A DNA stretch of 6,265 bases from Sphingobacteriales bacterium (GTDB lineage: Bacteria > Bacteroidota > Bacteroidia > Sphingobacteriales > Sphingobacteriaceae), in assembly GCA_020058405.1 (NCBI GenBank), contig JAGVEE010000289.1, forward strand, positions 1-6,265, read 5' to 3'. Under the pieces are notes generated by a model. It saw only the letters and a list, made by a program, of their open reading frames with translations, did not search any database and was not told where the DNA came from. Positions 1 to 6,265 of this stretch are shown here, piece by piece. The translations under genes were made by a program, and so were the position numbers. The stretch's first letter is position 1, and every line of letters starts with the position of its first letter.

Positions 1-35
1 TAGCACACTAACACACTAGCATACTAGCACACTAG
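1..35. repeat. 8-bp tandem repeat (TAGCACAC unit) at the priA stop codon
   Basis: Four consecutive 8-bp units are read from base 1: TAGCACAC, TAACACAC, TAGCATAC and TAGCACAC, followed by a partial TAG at 33-35. The second and third units differ from the first by one base each. The array touches the left edge, so its true length is unknown. The priA stop codon (TAG on the minus strand, 34-32) lies in the last unit boundary. Because 8 is not a multiple of 3 and every unit junction reads TAG or TAA on the plus strand and TAG on the minus strand, the array places stop codons in all three frames on both strands. Its function, if any, is not known to me. Confidence 0.85.
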
Positions 36-2503
36 ATTGGGTCTACATCAATCAATACTGTACATGCACTAAACTCTTTATTGCTTTTAAGTTCAGCAAT
101 TTTAATCCGAACAATTTCTTTGCTTTTTTCTAAGTTTACTGTTAGGCGATCTAATTTTAATACAATTTTTTGGATGTATTGATTGCGTACTTTGCTTATT
201 ACTGGGAATTCTGGTCCGAGTACACTTTTAGCCGTAAACAGTTGTTTATACTCTTTAGCTAGTAGTTGTGCTGCTCTTTGTACTTTATGTGAGTCTTTAT
301 GTTTTAAGGTAATTTCTATTAAGCGTACAAAAGGTGGATAATAAAATTGTTTGCGTTCTGTAAGCTGCTGCCGAAGGAAACTATCATAATCATGCCTTGA
401 AGCTAATTGTAAAATTGGATGATCAGGTTTGTTAGTTTGAATAATAACTTTCCCTCGTTCAGTTCTTCTGCCAGCTCTGCCGCTCACTTGTTCTATTAAT
501 TGAAAGGCACGCTCATGCGATCTAAAATCAGGATGATTAATTAAACTATCTGCTTGTATAATGCCTACTAAAGTTACCTTTTCAAAATCTAATCCTTTTG
601 TAACCATTTGTGTGCCCACCAAAATATCTATTTCTCCGTTTTCAAAATCGTTTATTAACTCTTGTAAGGTGTTTTTCTTACGTGTAGTATCTAAGTCCAT
701 TCGAGCAATGCGTGCCTCCGGAAAATATACTTGTAATTCTTCTTCAATTTTTTCTGTACCCAAGCCCATCATTTGTAGATGAGCGGAACCACAGCTAGGG
801 CATGCCTTTATAACCGGTGTATGGTAACCACAGTAATGGCAACGGAGTTCGTTTTTCCATTTGTGGTAGGTTAAACTCACATCGCATTGCGTGCATTGTG
901 GACTGTGCCCGCATTGGTGGCAATGTAAAAATGGAGCATAACCTCTTCTGTTTTGGAATAAAATTACTTGTTCTTTTTTCGCTAATCGAATTTCAATTTC
1001 TCCTAACAATGTTTTTCCAAATAATTGTTGAGGGGAGTCCTTCTCTAAATCGTTTTGCAAGGCAACAATAGTGGTTTCAGGTAATTGAGCGGTACCAAAT
1101 CTGTTTTTTAATTCTACTAATCTATATTTTTTTTGAATGCTATTGTAATAAGATTCTATAGAAGGTGTAGCCGATCCAAGTATTACATTTGCCGAATAAT
1201 GGTGTGCCAAATAAATAGACACATCGCGGGCATTGTACCTTGGGTTTGGTTCGTTTTGTTTGTAAGATGGGTCGTGTTCTTCATCTACAATTATTAATCC
1301 TAAGTTCTCAAAAGGTAAAAAAATGGAAGACCTGGTTCCTAAAATTATTTTGAAGGTACTTTTTAACGTTTGTTGCCAAACTTCTGCACGTTGGTTCTCG
1401 GTATATCGGGAGTGATAAACCCCAATTTCTTCTTCAAAATGTTTTTTATAGCGCTCTATAAGTTGAGCGGTTAAGCCAATTTCTGGAACTAAAATTAATA
1501 CCTGTTTCCCTTTTAACAATTGCTCTTTAATAAGCTCAATAAATACAATCGTTTTGCCAGAAGAAGTAATGCCATATAGCAATACAGGCATTCGCAAATC
1601 AAAGGCTTCTTTAATTTCTACTAATGCATCGTGTTGTTCGTCGTTTAAAATAAATACATTTTGTTCCTCTGAAATGGTACTCTCAATTCTGCTAATTTCT
1701 GTTTCTTCTAAGTCAAATACCTCATTTTTAATAAGAGTTTGCACTGCAGAAGCGCTTGCCCCTAAATCAGTAATTAATTTAGGGCTTACAAATTCATGTT
1801 CTTTTTTTAGTCTCAAATACGCTTGCAAAACTTCAATTTGCTTTGGCCTTTTCTCTAATTCGTCGAACAGAATTTTTATCATTCCCTCCTCTAAGTACAA
1901 AGGTTTGAGAACTATATGTTTAAACGTTTTGGCTTTGTATTTTTCTTGTATTTCTTCTTCTAAATAGATATACCCTTTTTGAATCATTTGTTTGATGAGG
2001 GGCATCACTGTCTTCTGGTCGAGTATTTTTTGAATGTCTTGTATCGTTATAAAATCTTGAATTTGGATGGCTTCAATAAGTAAATACTCTTTCTCATTTA
2101 GTTCATCTATATCAAATTCCGCGTGCTTATTAATTATAACTTTTGTTTCACTTGTTAATTTTAAAGCGCTTGGTAAGGCTGCATTCATTACTTCACCAAC
2201 GTGGCAGGCATAGTACTTAGCAATCCAATTCCAAAGTTCTAATTGTTTTAAATGTAAAATAGGCTCATCGTCTAATACATTTAAAATATATTTTGCGGTA
2301 TAGTGTTGTGGTGCATTTGTATGTATTCGCTCTACAATTCCTGTGTGCAAACGGTTACCCTGAAAGGGTACAATAACCCTAGAGCCTACTTTAATTTTTT
2401 CAATAGCTTCAATACTTACCCTATACGTGAAACTTTGGGGCAAGGCTAATGGTAAAATTACATCAGCATAAGTATCGTACTTTGAAAAACTTAACTCAGT
2501 CAT
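32..2503 (-). CDS. priA: Primosomal protein N' (replication restart helicase PriA)
   Basis: PriA is a 3'-to-5' superfamily 2 DNA helicase that recognises stalled forks and D-loops in the cytoplasm and starts reloading of the replicative helicase. The 823-residue product has the whole family layout. An N-terminal 3'-end DNA-binding domain begins near YADVILPL (residues 12-19) and is followed by a winged-helix region. The ATPase core has Walker A GITSSGKT (311-318), DEEH Walker B (407-410) and GSATPS (443-448). Eight zinc-binding cysteines in four CxxC pairs lie at 528/531, 537/540, 555/558 and 568/571. GTQMVTKGLDF (630-640) and the arginine-finger motif QVSGRAGR (672-679) complete the helicase. 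The length is slightly above the roughly 730 residues of the E. coli protein. I chose ATG 2503, which overlaps the DUF423 stop by 8 nt; an in-frame ATG at 2524 would add seven residues and increase the overlap to 29 nt. Translation is probably coupled to the upstream gene. The stop lies in an 8-bp repeat. The gene appears intact. Confidence 0.97.
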   Translation of the reverse strand: MTELSFSKYDTYADVILPLALPQSFTYRVSIEAIEKIKVGSRVIVPFQGNRLHTGIVERIHTNAPQHYTAKYILNVLDDEPILHLKQLELWNWIAKYYACHVGEVMNAALPSALKLTSETKVIINKHAEFDIDELNEKEYLLIEAIQIQDFITIQDIQKILDQKTVMPLIKQMIQKGYIYLEEEIQEKYKAKTFKHIVLKPLYLEEGMIKILFDELEKRPKQIEVLQAYLRLKKEHEFVSPKLITDLGASASAVQTLIKNEVFDLEETEISRIESTISEEQNVFILNDEQHDALVEIKEAFDLRMPVLLYGITSSGKTIVFIELIKEQLLKGKQVLILVPEIGLTAQLIERYKKHFEEEIGVYHSRYTENQRAEVWQQTLKSTFKIILGTRSSIFLPFENLGLIIVDEEHDPSYKQNEPNPRYNARDVSIYLAHHYSANVILGSATPSIESYYNSIQKKYRLVELKNRFGTAQLPETTIVALQNDLEKDSPQQLFGKTLLGEIEIRLAKKEQVILFQNRRGYAPFLHCHQCGHSPQCTQCDVSLTYHKWKNELRCHYCGYHTPVIKACPSCGSAHLQMMGLGTEKIEEELQVYFPEARIARMDLDTTRKKNTLQELINDFENGEIDILVGTQMVTKGLDFEKVTLVGIIQADSLINHPDFRSHERAFQLIEQVSGRAGRRTERGKVIIQTNKPDHPILQLASRHDYDSFLRQQLTERKQFYYPPFVRLIEITLKHKDSHKVQRAAQLLAKEYKQLFTAKSVLGPEFPVISKVRNQYIQKIVLKLDRLTVNLEKSKEIVRIKIAELKSNKEFSACTVLIDVDPI

Positions 2504-2888
2504 TTTTAATGTTAAAAGCGCCAATAAAAATTAATACCCAAGCAGAAATCATTAACAAACCACCCATAGGGGTTATAGGGCCTAAGAATGTCCATGAACT
2601 TATGCCAAATAAGTCTTTAGTTGCCAATAAATAAATAGAAAAAGAAAATAGAATAAGGCCTATAAACATTAACATTCCGGCAGTTTTAAATAATTTTATT
2701 TTAGTTTGATGATATAAAATAGCAATTAGTATATTTCCTAAACTATGCACTAAATGATATTTCACACCTGTTTCATAACTTTGCAATTGGTTTGCAGTTA
2801 ACAATGGTTTTAAGGCATGTGCACCGAAGGCGCCAATAATAACAGCTATCGCAGCCATTATACTTCCCATCAATACTAATTTTTTCAT
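2496..2888 (-). CDS. DUF423 family small integral membrane protein (YgdD-like)
   Basis: This 130-residue, very hydrophobic protein matches the DUF423/YgdD family, whose biochemical role is not established. Family signatures seen are GAFGAHAL at residues 19-26, a KYHLVHSLGN segment at 43-52, and a C-terminal GPITPMGGLLMISAW stretch at 103-117. Four membrane helices are likely, at about 4-22, 44-60, 69-89 and 107-125, which is the usual length and topology for the family. The start chosen is ATG 2888. The frame stays open upstream to 2984, but those 32 extra residues would pass through the likely promoter at 2905-2912 and precede the first membrane helix with unrelated sequence. The gene ends 8 nt inside priA and is probably its operon partner. 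The family assignment is secure; the function is unknown. Confidence 0.92.
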   Translation of the reverse strand: MKKLVLMGSIMAAIAVIIGAFGAHALKPLLTANQLQSYETGVKYHLVHSLGNILIAILYHQTKIKLFKTAGMLMFIGLILFSFSIYLLATKDLFGISSWTFLGPITPMGGLLMISAWVLIFIGAFNIKND

Positions 2889-2904
2889 CTTTAAATTTAT
2901 AAAA

Positions 2905-2912
2905 CAAATATA
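2905..2912 (-). promoter_or_regulatory. Bacteroidota-type -7 element for DUF423-priA
   Basis: On the minus strand this reads TATATTTG, a full match to the TAnnTTTG -7 element of the Bacteroidota housekeeping sigma factor. It lies 16 bp upstream of the DUF423 ATG, implying a very short leader. No TTTG is present at the usual 19-21 bp spacing; that position is occupied by the inverted-repeat arm at 2931-2941. A TTTG (minus strand, 2945-2942) occurs 29 bp away, farther than usual. Confidence 0.5.
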
Positions 2913-2930
2913 ATCATTTGAAAACGATAT

Positions 2931-2975
2931 CTTCGGAATCACAAATGTTGAAAACTGAATCGTTTGATTACGAAG
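2931..2975. promoter_or_regulatory. Imperfect 11-bp inverted repeat between divergent promoters (candidate operator or paired upstream elements)
   Basis: The left arm CTTCGGAATCA (2931-2941) and right arm TGATTACGAAG (2965-2975) are reverse complements at 10 of 11 positions, separated by 23 bp. Each arm is preceded on its own outward-reading strand by TTTG (2945-2942 minus, 2963-2966 plus, the latter overlapping the arm). The arms stand 18 and 19 bp from the -7 boxes of the two divergent genes, where an upstream sigma contact or a regulator would sit. It could be a binding site for a dimeric regulator, two copies of a shared promoter upstream element, or chance. The 23-bp loop makes an RNA hairpin role less likely. 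Confidence 0.45.
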
Positions 2976-2994
2976 TAGTATCATTAATTCAGAC

Positions 2995-3002
2995 TATTTT
3001 TG
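2995..3002 (+). promoter_or_regulatory. Bacteroidota-type -7 element for the 893-residue gene
   Basis: TATTTTTG is a full match to TAnnTTTG and lies 21 bp upstream of the ATG at 3024. As with the opposite promoter, no TTTG is found at the normal spacing, but the inverted-repeat arm at 2965-2975 ends 19 bp upstream. The match argues against the in-frame TTG at 3000 as a start codon, since it falls within this element. Confidence 0.5.
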
Positions 3003-3023
3003 TGTGAATTTATACTCGATAAA

Positions 3024-5705
3024 ATGAAGAAAGCTGTTTGGATAATATCTGCCTTATTAACGATAATTATTTCAATGGCTTATTTTTACTTTCGAAGTTC
3101 ACTAAATATCAACAATAACAAAGATATTTTTTCTTACATATCAACTAATAACGCACTTGTAGTTAGTTTAAAATACGAAAGTGATCTTCAGGATATATTT
3201 AAGAATGACCAAAATATACCAAGCCTATTATTTTCAGATTTTATTCAAGAAAGTTTAGAACTCGAATCCTTACTCAAACAAAATATTCTTCTGCAAAACA
3301 GTGTTAATGCTCAAGAAATTTATATTGCCTGCCAGAAATTAAATGCAAAAAACGCAGGATGTTTATACTTAACAAGTTTAAATAATTTTGAACCCGAGGA
3401 TCCTTCAACACTATTCAATGTAGATGATCAACCCGTTGTTTATGCAAAGGCAAGAGCTTTTGAAGGGAGTAACATATACCATTATTTAAATGGTACAAAA
3501 GAGTTTTACTATGTGTACAATAGCCCATATTTATTAGTTTCTAAACATCCTACATTAATTGAAGATGCCTTAAGAGCTAAGTTAAATGGAAGCACTTACT
3601 CAAGTAACCTTGTGTTTAAGAAGTGGCAAGATACACAAGCCAATTCCAAAACATTGTTGAGTATGTTTGTGAACCACCAAGCCTTGAATGAATTTTACTC
3701 TATATATTTTCAATTGCCTTTCCAGAAATCGTTATATTTTTCTGAAGAATTTGCAGATTACTCTTATTCTGAGCTTAATTATAAATCGGATGCCTGGATA
3801 TTTAATGGAGAGGTAGAAGCATCGGAAAAAAAATATTTTCATCTCTTAAAATCTCAAACTGAAAACAGAAGTTATTTATTGAATTATTTATCTAACAATA
3901 CTTGGTCATTTCAAAATTTAATACTTTCTGATGCCATACTTTTTAGAAATGATTTACAAATTCAACATAAATTAATTCAAGATTTTTATTACGAAGCAGA
4001 ACAAAAGCTTGTTGCTAAAAAATACTTTATAGATATCAAAACGTTTATAAATGAGCAAATAGGGGAGGAATTTATAGCTTCTTACAACGCAAATTATTCT
4101 GTTCTTACCCATACTGGATATGTTGGCATGATGGTGCTTAAACAAGCCAATGTTTTTGAAGAGAAGTTAGCTAGATTAGTTAAAAACCCTAGAACAGAAG
4201 TGTATAAAAGTCAAGAAATAAAAAGTTTTCCGTTTAGAAAATTTATGTTTTTGGCAGCAGGTTTACCATTTAAAGAGCTAGAAACTAAATTTTATACCAT
4301 TATTGATGATCGCTTAATGGTTGCAGCAACTATTGCTGATTTAAAAAAATACATTGATGATTTCCAATCGGATCAATTGTTAAAGAATAATGAACCTTTT
4401 CAGAATTATATCAGCACATTAAATGATCAGTACAATTATTTGTTTTTTACTGGCATTTCAGGATATGAAAACAATATAAAAAGTTTACTAACAAACAAAG
4501 GAAATGCGAAGTTAATAGAACGCTTGGGCTGGTCGAACTATTCTGCATTTTCTTACCAAATTACAAGTTCGGATGCTGGCTTAATATCAAGTATTTATAT
4601 GCCAATGAAATCTGATGATACAGAAACAAGTATCGAACAAAAGTGGCAAATTACCTTAGATGCAGAATTGAGTAACTCCCCGCAATGGATACGCAGCATT
4701 GGAAAAACCGAAACATATATAGTGGTGCAAGACGATACCAATACTGTTTATCTGATTGATGAAGACTCAAACATCAAGTGGAAGAAAAATATAAATCAGA
4801 AAATTATATCAAACATTGAAGTAGTAGATTATTATAAAAATGGTGAAACCCAATTGCTTTTTAATACTTCAAATTACATATACGTAATCGATTTAACTGG
4901 GCAAATGATGCCAAATTATCCTATTAAATTAGCCGCAACTGCAAGCTTAGGATTGAGTTTATTTGATTACGAAAAAGATAAGAATTACAGAATTTTTATA
5001 ACGTGTAATAACCAATGTGTATATGGTTACGACATTAGTGGCAGGCCAATAGATGGATGGAATCCTAAACGCGTAGGCCAAGCTTTGGATAGAGTTCAGC
5101 ATATAAATGTAAAAGGCAAAGACGTATTATTTGTGGCGAATAACCAAGGCTACTTTTATTTTTATAATAGAAAAGGAGAAGTTCAAGCACAGTTTAAAGA
5201 TTCTGCTGGCATTGAGTACCATAATCCATTTTATTTTGATGCAAATATTGAGTTTGCAAAAAACAGGTTTATTAGCACCGACCAAAAAGGTAAAATAAAA
5301 AGTATTTTTATTGATGGCAGAAGGATGTATAAAACCGTTGGTAATTGGACTGATAAACATTTTTTTACGTTTGCCGATGTAATGGGAGATGAAAAGAGTG
5401 ATTATGTATTTGTAGATAATAACCAGTTAATGGTATATCAAGACGACACTACTTTAGGCTTTAATTATCAGTTTAATTCGAATGTAATACATCCACCTTT
5501 TATTTGGAGATATAAACAAAATGAGAGTTTACTAGGAATATTTTCTGAAGAAACACAGCAAGTCTATTTGTTTGATAGAACCGGCAAATTGCAGAACGGA
5601 TTTCCACTAAAGGCCTCAGCTAGCCCTTCTTTTTTAATTGATAATGAGCTGAAAAAGATGATAATTGGCACTAAAGAGGGCAAAATCATTTATTATCTAT
5701 TGTAA
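3024..5705 (+). CDS. Membrane-anchored protein with DUF3352-like region and C-terminal beta-propeller
   Basis: This 893-residue protein has no name I can give. Residues 4-22 form one hydrophobic segment after MKK, either a membrane anchor or an uncleaved signal; the rest should be outside the cytoplasm. Residues 30-530 resemble DUF3352-type proteins: two segments with a similar pattern, around 161-190 (FYYVYNSPYLLVSKHPTL) and 423-460 (FYTIIDDRLMVAATIADL), and IGEEF at 346-350. From about 541 to the end there are repeated PQQ/WD40-like strands ending in turns such as DLTGQ, DISGRP, NRKGE and DRTGK, with units near 564, 608, 656, 700, 748, 793, 836 and 879. The last unit stops after its outer strands and WQITL at 541 could close it, suggesting an eight-bladed propeller. 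ATG 3024 was chosen over TTG 3000, which lies in the promoter. The gene is monocistronic or leads into the next; no enzymatic residues are recognised. A scaffold or binding role is inference. Confidence 0.85.
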   Translation: MKKAVWIISALLTIIISMAYFYFRSSLNINNNKDIFSYISTNNALVVSLKYESDLQDIFKNDQNIPSLLFSDFIQESLELESLLKQNILLQNSVNAQEIYIACQKLNAKNAGCLYLTSLNNFEPEDPSTLFNVDDQPVVYAKARAFEGSNIYHYLNGTKEFYYVYNSPYLLVSKHPTLIEDALRAKLNGSTYSSNLVFKKWQDTQANSKTLLSMFVNHQALNEFYSIYFQLPFQKSLYFSEEFADYSYSELNYKSDAWIFNGEVEASEKKYFHLLKSQTENRSYLLNYLSNNTWSFQNLILSDAILFRNDLQIQHKLIQDFYYEAEQKLVAKKYFIDIKTFINEQIGEEFIASYNANYSVLTHTGYVGMMVLKQANVFEEKLARLVKNPRTEVYKSQEIKSFPFRKFMFLAAGLPFKELETKFYTIIDDRLMVAATIADLKKYIDDFQSDQLLKNNEPFQNYISTLNDQYNYLFFTGISGYENNIKSLLTNKGNAKLIERLGWSNYSAFSYQITSSDAGLISSIYMPMKSDDTETSIEQKWQITLDAELSNSPQWIRSIGKTETYIVVQDDTNTVYLIDEDSNIKWKKNINQKIISNIEVVDYYKNGETQLLFNTSNYIYVIDLTGQMMPNYPIKLAATASLGLSLFDYEKDKNYRIFITCNNQCVYGYDISGRPIDGWNPKRVGQALDRVQHINVKGKDVLFVANNQGYFYFYNRKGEVQAQFKDSAGIEYHNPFYFDANIEFAKNRFISTDQKGKIKSIFIDGRRMYKTVGNWTDKHFFTFADVMGDEKSDYVFVDNNQLMVYQDDTTLGFNYQFNSNVIHPPFIWRYKQNESLLGIFSEETQQVYLFDRTGKLQNGFPLKASASPSFLIDNELKKMIIGTKEGKIIYYLL

Positions 5706-5723
5706 TAATTAAAGAATATAATA

Positions 5724-5756
5724 TTTGTATTGTTCTTCAATATTTCAGTATATTTA
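5724..5756 (+). promoter_or_regulatory. Candidate promoter for the downstream lipoprotein gene
   Basis: TTTG (5724-5727) is followed after 21 bp by TATATTTA (5749-5756), one base off TAnnTTTG. The spacing fits the TTTG-N19-21-TAnnTTTG arrangement of Bacteroidota promoters, and the second element ends 28 bp before the ATG at 5785. In such AT-rich DNA a near-match can occur by chance, so this is tentative. It would allow the lipoprotein to be transcribed independently of the gene upstream. The 79-bp gap holds no convincing terminator. Confidence 0.35.
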
Positions 5757-5784
5757 ACCATTCTAACTAAAACCTAATTAATCT

Positions 5785-6265
5785 ATGTATTTATTACGAA
5801 CTCTAAACAAGTTTTTCTTACTGTTTTTGGGCTCAAGTATCTTATTCTTGAGTGCATGTAAGATCGACGAAGATTTGGCCAAGCCTTCATTATCACCTGA
5901 TTACATTATACCATTGGTATATGGTGAACTTGGTTTAAAGAATTTATTAAAAGACACAAGTTTCATCAAAACAGATCCTACGGGTTATTTGAAAGTTGGT
6001 TTTAAAGATACTCTCGAGGTATTAAATTCAACTACACTTGCTGATGCCTTAAAGATTGTTCAAACGGGCTTTCCATCTATCCCGAAAACGCTTGCATTTA
6101 CAAATGTTGGTGGAGGTAATGTTCAGTTTCCAACAGAGACAGAATTAGACATTAACTTAAACTTAGGAACAAGTATGGTTCGTAAACTTGCATTTAACGA
6201 ACTAACTTTCAAAATTAAAATACAGAATTCACATGCATTTAATTATGATGGATTAAACATTAATA
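5785..6265 (+). CDS. Putative surface-exposed lipoprotein, partial (3' end outside window)
   Basis: An open frame begins at ATG 5785 and continues without a stop to the right edge, giving the first 160 residues. The N-terminus is a lipoprotein signal: basic residues at 5 and 9, a hydrophobic core at 10-22 and a lipobox LSAC with the lipidated Cys at 25. It is followed by KIDED, so acidic residues occupy +4 to +6, similar to the lipoprotein export signal that directs Bacteroidota lipoproteins to the outer face of the outer membrane. The mature part starts with SPDYIIPLVYGELGLKNLL (37-55) and looks beta-rich, with alternating hydrophobic residues at about 121-160. I do not recognise the family. 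No Shine-Dalgarno is seen; the upstream stretch is A/T-rich, which is normal in this phylum. The start is supported by the signal peptide beginning directly after it. Confidence 0.85.
   Translation, partial: MYLLRTLNKFFLLFLGSSILFLSACKIDEDLAKPSLSPDYIIPLVYGELGLKNLLKDTSFIKTDPTGYLKVGFKDTLEVLNSTTLADALKIVQTGFPSIPKTLAFTNVGGGNVQFPTETELDINLNLGTSMVRKLAFNELTFKIKIQNSHAFNYDGLNIN

Noticed and set aside
561..1967. Three plus-strand open frames at 561-782, 817-1071 and 1554-1967
   Set aside because: They lie antisense within priA, which is unambiguous and continuous. Their translations show no domain or signal and have the Ser/Cys/Ile-rich look of shadow frames.
2449..2634. Plus-strand 61-residue open frame across the DUF423-priA junction
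   Set aside because: It is antisense to two real genes, with no recognisable protein features.
2889..2984. N-terminal extension of DUF423 by 32 residues
   Set aside because: The extension would include the TAnnTTTG box and inverted repeat as coding sequence and make the protein longer than the usual 120-130 residues; ATG 2888 directly precedes the first family helix.
3000..3023. TTG start eight codons upstream of ATG 3024
   Set aside because: It falls inside the likely -7 element, and the ATG start gives a clean MKK plus hydrophobic segment.
5127..5360. Minus-strand 77-residue open frame
   Set aside because: It is antisense inside the propeller-coding region of the 893-residue gene, whose repeats run through it without interruption.
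5706..5784. Intrinsic terminator after the 893-residue gene
   Set aside because: Only weak AT-only complementarity is seen (two AATATT copies at 5720-5725 and 5739-5744), with no GC-rich stem and no following T run.

Overview
This 6.3 kb window is AT-rich bacterial chromosome, about one-third G+C by eye, and most likely from a Bacteroidota (Bacteroidetes) species. Three things point there: TAnnTTTG-type promoter -7 elements in front of genes, no purine-rich Shine-Dalgarno sites at the starts, and a lipoprotein whose Cys is followed by an acidic cluster, resembling the surface-export signal described in that phylum. No mobile element, CRISPR array, tRNA or rRNA is visible.

Layout: positions 1-35 hold a short 8-bp tandem repeat that continues off the left edge and supplies the priA stop codon. 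The minus strand carries a two-gene unit read right to left: a small DUF423 membrane protein (2888 to 2496), then primosomal helicase PriA (2503 to 32), with an 8-nt overlap. A 135-bp divergent intergenic region (2889-3023) follows. On the plus strand is an 893-residue membrane-anchored protein (3024-5705) with a DUF3352-like extracytoplasmic region and a C-terminal predicted beta-propeller. After a 79-bp gap comes the start of a lipoprotein gene (from 5785) that runs off the right edge.

PriA restarts stalled replication forks. No functional link between it and the other three genes can be seen; DUF423 and priA are probably co-transcribed simply as housekeeping genes. The two plus-strand products both act outside the cytoplasm, but the lipoprotein seems to have its own promoter.

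The most notable non-coding feature is the divergent promoter region. It is built almost symmetrically, with an 11-bp inverted repeat at the upstream position of each promoter and a TAnnTTTG box 18-19 bp beyond each arm. I see no convincing new multi-gene system; the findings are promising small features in an otherwise ordinary region.
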